NCBI GenBank assembly: GCA_003535955.1
Contig: DPZM01000186.1
Coordinates: 1 to 6,161, forward strand
Direction: 5' to 3'
From: Lachnospiraceae bacterium
Lineage (GTDB): Bacteria; Bacillota; Clostridia; Lachnospirales; Lachnospiraceae
DNA: 6,161 bases
Below, one piece after another: positions 1 through 3,576 of the stretch. Below the pieces are notes generated by a model. It was not told the DNA's origin. It was given only the letters and a program-made list of their open reading frames with translations, and searched no databases. How positions within the stretch are numbered: the first letter of the stretch is position 1; every line of letters begins with the position of its first letter. A program made the position numbers and the translations under genes.

Positions 1-422
1 GTAAGGTAGATATATTTATCGCAGGCGTAGGTACAGGCGGAACAGTTACGGGAACAGGCGAATATCTTAAGGAGCAGAATCCCGATGTGAAGGTTGTTGC
101 TCTTGAGCCGGATGATTCTCCGGTGCTTTCGGAGGGACGTGCGGGATCGCATAAGATACAGGGTATCGGCGCAGGTTTCGTACCGGATGTTCTTAACACC
201 AGGGTTTACGATGAAGTGTTCAGGGCTAAGAATGAGGATGCCTTTGCCGCTGCTAAGCTGCTTGCGAAGAAGGAAGGAATATCTGTTGGTATTTCATCGG
301 GTGCTGCACTTCATGCGGCCATAGAATACGCCAAGAAGCCGGAGAATAAGGGCAAGACCATAGTTGCTCTCCTTCCCGACAGCGGTGACAGGTATTATTC
401 GACAGCTTTATTTACAGAATAA
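1..422 (+). CDS. cysK: Cysteine synthase (O-acetylserine sulfhydrylase), C-terminal part, 5'-truncated by window edge
   Basis: This is a cytoplasmic PLP-dependent enzyme that makes L-cysteine from O-acetylserine and sulfide. The reading frame is open from position 3 and ends at TAA 420-422, giving 139 visible residues, a little under half of the usual length of about 310. Visible family motifs are the glycine-rich PLP phosphate-binding loop (GVGTGGT, visible residues 8-14), the HKIQGIGAGF segment, the ISSGAA segment and the PDSGDRYYST segment near the C-terminus, whose serine normally contacts the PLP pyridine nitrogen. The PLP-binding lysine and the substrate loop would lie upstream, outside the window. 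An in-frame GTG at 87 is internal to the protein and is not a start. The gene is followed by its own terminator, so it appears transcriptionally separate from the sigma-factor cassette. Cystathionine beta-synthase-type relatives share the fold, but the GAGF and SGDRYYST segments and the immediate C-terminal end favour CysK. Confidence 0.95.
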   Translation, partial: KVDIFIAGVGTGGTVTGTGEYLKEQNPDVKVVALEPDDSPVLSEGRAGSHKIQGIGAGFVPDVLNTRVYDEVFRAKNEDAFAAAKLLAKKEGISVGISSGAALHAAIEYAKKPENKGKTIVALLPDSGDRYYSTALFTE

Positions 423-453
423 AATGTGTTATTTTCAACTTCCTTAGGGATGA

Positions 454-492
454 ATGAAGGGTTATAGTGACAGACTATGACCCTTCATTTTT
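454..492 (+). terminator. Intrinsic terminator of cysK
   Basis: A 15-bp stem pairs 454-468 with 474-488 (one G-T pair at 463/479) around the 5-nt loop GACAG, and a run of T follows at 488-492. It begins about 30 nt after the cysK stop. Flanking A453 and T489 can extend the stem. It isolates cysK from downstream genes. Confidence 0.93.
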
Positions 493-600
493 AATATCAT
501 AAATGTTCTTTAATGCCAATAATAAAAGGTATAATCCTTCTTATACCCTTTCTTTGCATCAAAGTCACCTTCTTTGCCTCTGAGGGATGCCATATTTATG
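493..600. other. Gene-free AT-rich spacer between cysK terminator and the sigma-operon promoter
   Basis: No convincing coding frame is visible on either strand. A small hairpin (GGTATAA 528-534 with TTATACC 541-547, loop TCCTTC) is followed on the minus strand by TTTTATT, so it could be a weak minus-strand terminator. The stem is short and AT-rich, so this is uncertain. A perfect TATAAT at 530-535 lies inside this hairpin but has no acceptable -35 box upstream. The word TCTTTGC occurs twice (551-557 and 571-577), without clear meaning. Confidence 0.5.
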
Positions 601-629
601 TTGAAAAAATACAGTCGATATTGTATAGT
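601..629 (+). promoter_or_regulatory. Sigma-A-type promoter for the sigma factor operon
   Basis: TTGAAA (601-606) and TATAGT (624-629) are separated by exactly 17 nt, which is close to the housekeeping consensus TTGACA-17-TATAAT. The predicted start of transcription is near 636, giving a leader of about 134 nt before the sigma gene ATG at 770. No classical ECF -35 AAC with -10 CGT pair is seen here, so direct autoregulation by the encoded sigma factor is not evident from this site. Confidence 0.7.
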
Positions 630-677
630 GGGTTTATAAGGATAACTATGTCCTGAAGTGATGTAAGGAGTGCTTTT

Positions 678-722
678 GTGGGAGTAATAGATACCGAGGG
701 AAAGAAATATCTTTCACAGTAA
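678..722 (+). CDS. Putative 14-codon leader peptide ORF upstream of the attenuator-like hairpin
   Basis: GTG at 678 is preceded by AAGGAG (665-670) with 7-nt spacing, a good ribosome binding site. The frame encodes MGVIDTEGKKYLSQ and stops at TAA 720-722. An in-frame TGA at 654-656 shows that it is not the tail of a longer upstream gene. The stop codon overlaps the first two bases of the terminator stem at 721-731, so a ribosome reaching the stop would cover the 5' arm of the hairpin. No run of one amino acid is present, so a classical amino-acid attenuator is unlikely. Two even shorter start-stop frames occur upstream: ATG TCC TGA at 648-656, with AAGGA at 638-642, and ATG TAA at 661-666. 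Whether any is translated is unproven. Confidence 0.4.
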   Translation: MGVIDTEGKKYLSQ

Positions 723-756
723 GGCAATAGCTTTGATGTCGGCTATTGCCTTTTTT
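721..756 (+). terminator. Intrinsic terminator or attenuator in the leader of the sigma factor gene
   Basis: An 11-bp perfect stem pairs 721-731 with 742-752 around a 10-nt loop (732-741), and six T residues follow at 751-756. It lies downstream of the promoter at 601-629 and only 13 nt before the sigma gene ATG. Transcripts from that promoter must read through it to express the operon. Nothing larger than a tiny ORF lies between promoter and hairpin, which favours regulated termination or a short terminated RNA over simple termination of an upstream gene. Confidence 0.85.
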
Positions 757-762
757 AAAGGA
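757..762 (+). promoter_or_regulatory. Ribosome binding site deciding the sigma factor start at 770
   Basis: AAAGGA lies 7 nt before ATG 770. The same frame is open back to a TTG at 746, but that TTG is inside the 3' arm of the terminator hairpin and has no ribosome binding site of its own, so 770 is chosen. Confidence 0.8.
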
Positions 763-769
763 TGTACTG

Positions 770-1336
770 ATGAACGACCTTCCTAACGCAGAAGAAATAT
801 ATCTTCGCTATATAACCGAATATGATGACAGGGATCTGGAGGCGCTTCTTGCTGCTTACCGGGACGGCCTTTGTCTGTTCCTCTTAGGCTATGTGAAAAA
901 CGAAGAGGATGCCGAAGAGCTGATGATGGATACCTTCGCGAAGCTTGCGGTCGATAAGCCTGACTTTGAGAACAGACGCAACGGAAGCTTCAAGAGCTGG
1001 CTGTATGCGATTGCAAGAAACAATGCCCTGATGCATATCCGAAAGCATAAAATGGAAGCTGTACCTCTTGAAGAAGAGACGGCAGCAGATGCGAACACTC
1101 CGGAATCCGTGCTGCTTAAGGATGAACAAAATAAAATGCTCTATAAAGCATTATCAGGCCTCAAGGCAGATTACCGCAGGGTGCTGATGCTTTTATATAT
1201 CGAGGGGCTTACACATGAAGAGATCGCACAGGCGATGGGATTAAGGCTAAGACAGGTCTATAATCTCATAGACCGGGGCAAGAAGGCACTGAAAAAGACT
1301 CTGGAAGGGATGGGGATAGACGATGCGCGATATTAA
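770..1336 (+). CDS. ECF-type RNA polymerase sigma factor (sigma-70 family)
   Basis: This 188-aa protein should bind core RNA polymerase and direct it to a specific promoter set. Region 2 spans about residues 24-93, with the EEDAEELMMDTF segment (45-56) and the FKSWLYAIARNNALMHIRKH segment (74-93) that forms the core-binding and -10 recognition helices. A short acidic linker (about 94-118) replaces sigma region 3, as in ECF factors. Region 4 spans about 120-178, with LKADYRRVLMLLYIEGLTHEEIAQAMGL and a helix-turn-helix whose recognition helix reads RLRQVYNLIDRGKKAL. The length is normal for the ECF group. It is first in a four-gene overlapping operon, and its last 14 nt overlap the next gene. 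The neighbouring small membrane protein and PrsW-like protease suggest that it is held at the membrane and released by proteolysis. Its target promoters and the precise ECF subgroup cannot be told from this window. Confidence 0.93.
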   Translation: MNDLPNAEEIYLRYITEYDDRDLEALLAAYRDGLCLFLLGYVKNEEDAEELMMDTFAKLAVDKPDFENRRNGSFKSWLYAIARNNALMHIRKHKMEAVPLEEETAADANTPESVLLKDEQNKMLYKALSGLKADYRRVLMLLYIEGLTHEEIAQAMGLRLRQVYNLIDRGKKALKKTLEGMGIDDARY

Positions 1337-1646
1337 GGAACAGATCAGTGAAGTAAACAGGCGCAGGGAAATCTATGCGGATATAAAAAGACTGCGAAAA
1401 AAGATCATCGGTGAGATCGCAGGCAGTCTGATCTGCATTATGTTCGTAGTGATCGTTGCCTGTAACATACCGGCACTTGACCGGATGGCGGGCCAGACTC
1501 CCGTAAAGCAGTATGGGAGCATGATACTTGCCGTTCCGACGGTGGGATATGTGCTGATCGCGATCCTGTTCTTTGCCCTTGGAATAGTTGTGACGCTTCT
1601 CTGCCAGCATTATAAAAAGTATAAGGAAAGGGAACGGGACATATGA
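1323..1646 (+). CDS. Small two-helix membrane protein, candidate anti-sigma factor
   Basis: This 107-aa protein was not recognised as a named family. An N-terminal charged, probably helical stretch (1-28, rich in E, R and K) is followed by a membrane helix (about 29-50), a short loop of about 22 residues (51-72), a second membrane helix (about 73-95, ending in FALGIVVTLL) and a basic tail (HYKKYKERER). The positive-inside rule puts both ends in the cytoplasm. It starts inside the sigma gene (14-nt overlap), the usual place for an anti-sigma factor, and its stop overlaps the next ATG (ATGA at 1643-1646), so translational coupling is likely. It lacks the HxxxCxxC zinc motif of common anti-sigma domains, so the anti-sigma role rests on position and topology. 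It is a paralogue of the protein at 3239-3571: both share MR.I..QI.E..RR...Y at the start and GSMIL....GYV...FALGI.VTL..Q.Y.K near the end. Confidence 0.85.
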   Translation: MRDIKEQISEVNRRREIYADIKRLRKKIIGEIAGSLICIMFVVIVACNIPALDRMAGQTPVKQYGSMILAVPTVGYVLIAILFFALGIVVTLLCQHYKKYKERERDI

Positions 1647-2431
1647 CGGTAATACAGATCACACTGATATCCGTATCCATACAGATCGCGGTATTGGCTG
1701 TACTGCTGGGATTGACGGTACATCTTATCGGCGAAAGCGCAAGAAATCTCACGGCAGTGTTTTTATCCTTTAGCTTCGGCTTATGGCTTCTTACCGACCT
1801 GTACTGGCTCATATATGACCTGATGAGACCGGAGTCGAGGATGCCCTTTGCCGCCAATGAAATAGGAGAAACGGCGTTTTTTCTGGTGATTGCCGCTATG
1901 GTCAATTCGGGCTTCCGGCGCCCTGCCCGCCTTCCGATGGGCTTCCTTGCCGGAAGCTGTCTGTTTGCGGTTTCAAATGCAGCGCTGTGGATCCTGTGGT
2001 CGGGAGAGATCGTAGAGGATATCGTCGTGGGTGCAGTGATTGCGTGGCTGTACTGCAGCATAGTCCGATCTCTTAGATCCGAGCAGGCGCTTACAGGAAC
2101 GGAATGGATCATGCTTGGTGTACTATGTACCGCGCTTATCGTCTGTCAGTCCCTTACCTTCATAGTCCCGGAGGACATTAAGAATATACCGGATCTGTTC
2201 GCATATATCCTTTTGATGTTGGGTGCTGTCTTCTTCGCGTGTTTATTCATCCGCTCATATAAGGAAAAGCTTGCGCATGTACAGATGTTCCTTTCCTTTG
2301 CCCTTGTCATATGGATAACAACGGCTAAATACATGAGCGGCGGGAACTGGTATAATCTGTTCCTGACATTGGAAACACCGGGAATTATATTATGGTTTTT
2401 ATCTGTTCGGAAGGCGGTGAAGGCAGTATGA
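1643..2431 (+). CDS. Polytopic membrane protein of unknown function
   Basis: This 262-aa protein is very hydrophobic, with eight or nine likely membrane helices at about residues 5-28, 36-58, 72-88, 96-118, 124-142, 154-174, 184-204, 213-231 and 237-254. Short charged loops include MRPESR (61-66), FRRPAR (91-96) and RSYKEK (204-209). No catalytic motif was recognised. A conserved-looking acidic patch FAANEIGE (69-76) lies at the start of the third helix and RSLRSE (142-147) follows the fifth. The gene starts at ATG 1643, overlapping the previous stop as ATGA, and ends with TGA 2429-2431, overlapping the next ATG in the same way. Its place between the candidate anti-sigma gene and the protease gene suggests a sensor or scaffold in the same membrane complex, but that is inference only. 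Confidence 0.85.
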   Translation: MTVIQITLISVSIQIAVLAVLLGLTVHLIGESARNLTAVFLSFSFGLWLLTDLYWLIYDLMRPESRMPFAANEIGETAFFLVIAAMVNSGFRRPARLPMGFLAGSCLFAVSNAALWILWSGEIVEDIVVGAVIAWLYCSIVRSLRSEQALTGTEWIMLGVLCTALIVCQSLTFIVPEDIKNIPDLFAYILLMLGAVFFACLFIRSYKEKLAHVQMFLSFALVIWITTAKYMSGGNWYNLFLTLETPGIILWFLSVRKAVKAV

Positions 2432-3054
2432 TCTTTTCGGAGAATATCCTGATATGTATGGCATTGCCTTTGCTGCTCACGGCTTTTCTGGTACGGGATA
2501 ATGCCCGCAGGCTTGTCATAAATTTCATCATCGGCATGGCGGCGTGTCTTTTGGGAGCATATGTCAGCGGTTTTATAGATGTTATTACAGGCTATGGAAC
2601 AGAGGATACGGCGATATTCATATCACCGGTAGTGGAAGAGCTCATGAAATTCCTGCCCCTTCTGTTCTATTCCCTTATGTTTGAACCGGAGGATGACAGA
2701 CTGTTTAATGCCGCTGTCGGCATAGGCGCGGGGTTTGCGTCATATGAAAATGTATGCTCCATGATCACAACCGGTACGGAGAGCCTGGGGTTCCTGCTCA
2801 TACGAGGTCTTGCGGTGGGAGTGATGCATATCGTGAGCGTCTGTGCACTTACCCTTGGGCTTGTGCTGGCAAAGCATTATAAGGTATCCGGGCTTTCGAC
2901 CATGCTCGGAGCACTTTCCGTTGGGATGCTCTTTCACGGCATCTATAATCTTCTGGCATCGGAGAGCGGCATAAGCTCCTGGGTAGGCTTCAGCCTGCCG
3001 CTTATCACGGCGGTTCTTATGCTTCTGGCATACAGAAGGCTTCAGACAAAATGA
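2428..3054 (+). CDS. PrsW-like intramembrane metalloprotease (peptidase family M82 type)
   Basis: This 208-aa integral membrane protein carries the ordered motifs of the PrsW group: EELMK (E70, E71, K74) in a membrane helix, GFASYEN (F103 to N108, with E107), H134 in RGLAVGVMHIVSV, and FHGIYN (H170). The glutamates and histidines are the expected metal ligands or catalytic residues. In Bacillus subtilis PrsW makes the first cut in the anti-sigma factor RsiW, and in Clostridioides difficile a PrsW acts on RsiT. By analogy this enzyme may cleave the small membrane protein encoded two genes upstream. The start is placed at ATG 2428, which overlaps the previous stop (ATGA) and has GAAGG at 2419-2423. 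An upstream in-frame ATG at 2392 lies deep inside the previous gene. About seven membrane helices are visible. Membership of the broader CPBP/Abi group is possible, but the EExxK plus FxxxEN spacing fits PrsW better. Confidence 0.88.
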   Translation: MIFSENILICMALPLLLTAFLVRDNARRLVINFIIGMAACLLGAYVSGFIDVITGYGTEDTAIFISPVVEELMKFLPLLFYSLMFEPEDDRLFNAAVGIGAGFASYENVCSMITTGTESLGFLLIRGLAVGVMHIVSVCALTLGLVLAKHYKVSGLSTMLGALSVGMLFHGIYNLLASESGISSWVGFSLPLITAVLMLLAYRRLQTK

Positions 3055-3092
3055 TGTAGAATATCTGCAAAGTATAATAGATTCCGTATTTT

Positions 3093-3118
3093 AACCACTC
3101 TTTTAGGAGTGGTTTTTT
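3093..3118 (+). terminator. Intrinsic terminator of the sigma-protease operon
   Basis: An 8-bp stem (AACCACTC 3093-3100 with GAGTGGTT 3107-3114), a 6-nt loop TTTTAG and a T run to 3118 form a compact terminator 38 nt after the protease stop. It separates this operon from the surface-protein unit. The minus strand lacks a T run after the stem, so it acts only on the + strand. Confidence 0.92.
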
Positions 3119-3172
3119 CTTGCTATGAAAACATTTTATACTTTTTTGAAAATATTTTTGAGAAAAGGTGAG

Positions 3173-3204
3173 TAAAATCGGAAAAATCTGCATTGTATAT
3201 AGTG
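3173..3204 (+). promoter_or_regulatory. Probable promoter region of the surface-protein unit
   Basis: A -10-like TATATAGT (3196-3203) lies about 35 nt before the gene at 3239, with a terminator upstream, so a promoter is needed here. No good TTGACA-type -35 box is correctly spaced: TTGAGA at 3158-3163 is too far away. The string GAAAAA (3181-3186) followed by ATTGTATA (3192-3199) and TAGTG resembles the promoter at 601-630, which may mean shared regulation or another sigma factor. Confidence 0.4.
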
Positions 3205-3223
3205 AATGGGTTAATCAGAACCG

Positions 3224-3230
3224 AAGGAGG
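3224..3230 (+). promoter_or_regulatory. Strong ribosome binding site fixing the start at 3239
   Basis: AAGGAGG is a full-strength Shine-Dalgarno site. It lies 8 nt from ATG 3239 but only 2 nt from the in-frame TTG at 3233, so ATG 3239 is the start. Confidence 0.85.
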
Positions 3231-3238
3231 CGTTGGAT

Positions 3239-3571
3239 ATGAGAAGTATTGAGGACCAGATAACTGAGATCCGGCGACGAAGCTTATTATATCGGGAGAA
3301 AAAGCAGGTACGTGCTCTGTCATTTCTTGCCACGGGTCTGGGTGCGTTGCTTGTGGCTGTTTTGGTATTTGCACCCGGGGTGAGCGGGACTGTGGGAAAT
3401 AGCAGCTCCGTTCTGGGATCGATGATCCTCGGTCCGGAGGCCGGCGGATATGTGATCGTGGCTCTGCTTTCATTCGCATTGGGGATCATAGTTACGCTCA
3501 TCACACAGAAATACAGAAAGATAGCTGAAACAATGAACGATGCGGGGAGTGCCGCAAAAGGGGAGGAATGA
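3239..3571 (+). CDS. Small two-helix membrane protein, paralogue of the 1323-1646 product
   Basis: This 110-aa protein has the same plan as the candidate anti-sigma protein: a charged N-terminus (1-25), a membrane helix (about 27-46), a small loop rich in G and S (47-68), a second helix (about 69-90), a basic segment QKYRK (90-94) and a longer acidic tail ending GEE. By eye, about 11 of the first 25 residues match the other copy, as do about 21 of 35 from GSMIL onwards, while the first helix and loop have diverged. It is first in its own unit, with a strong ribosome binding site, and is followed after 5 nt by the surface protein gene. It could be a second anti-sigma-like subunit, a decoy or competing protease substrate, or a helper for the surface protein. 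None of these is proven, and no named domain was recognised. Confidence 0.85.
   Translation: MRSIEDQITEIRRRSLLYREKKQVRALSFLATGLGALLVAVLVFAPGVSGTVGNSSSVLGSMILGPEAGGYVIVALLSFALGIIVTLITQKYRKIAETMNDAGSAAKGEE
3560..3566 (+). promoter_or_regulatory. Ribosome binding site deciding the surface protein start
   Basis: GGGGAGG lies 10 nt before ATG 3577. The alternative in-frame ATG at 3568 overlaps the previous stop (ATGA) but is only 1 nt from the site, so 3577 is preferred. The choice changes the protein by three residues. Confidence 0.65.
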
Positions 3572-3576
3572 CTGGC

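Noticed and set aside
530..535. Perfect TATAAT box after the cysK terminator
   Set aside because: No acceptable -35 box at 15-19 nt, the box sits inside a small hairpin, and a much better promoter lies at 601-629.
746..769. Upstream TTG start for the sigma factor, adding eight residues
   Set aside because: The TTG is inside the 3' arm of the terminator hairpin and has no ribosome binding site, whereas ATG 770 has AAAGGA at 7-nt spacing.
1438..2112. 224-aa open frame on the minus strand
   Set aside because: It lies opposite two well-supported membrane protein genes, its product is a non-hydrophobic basic composition without domains, and no ribosome binding site or promoter is evident. It is a shadow frame.
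2392..2427. Upstream ATG start for the PrsW-like protein
   Set aside because: It would overlap the previous gene by 40 nt. ATG 2428 forms a standard ATGA overlap and has a nearby GAAGG.
3073..3078. TATAAT after the protease gene
   Set aside because: No -35 element at proper spacing, and any transcript would end at once in the terminator at 3093-3118.
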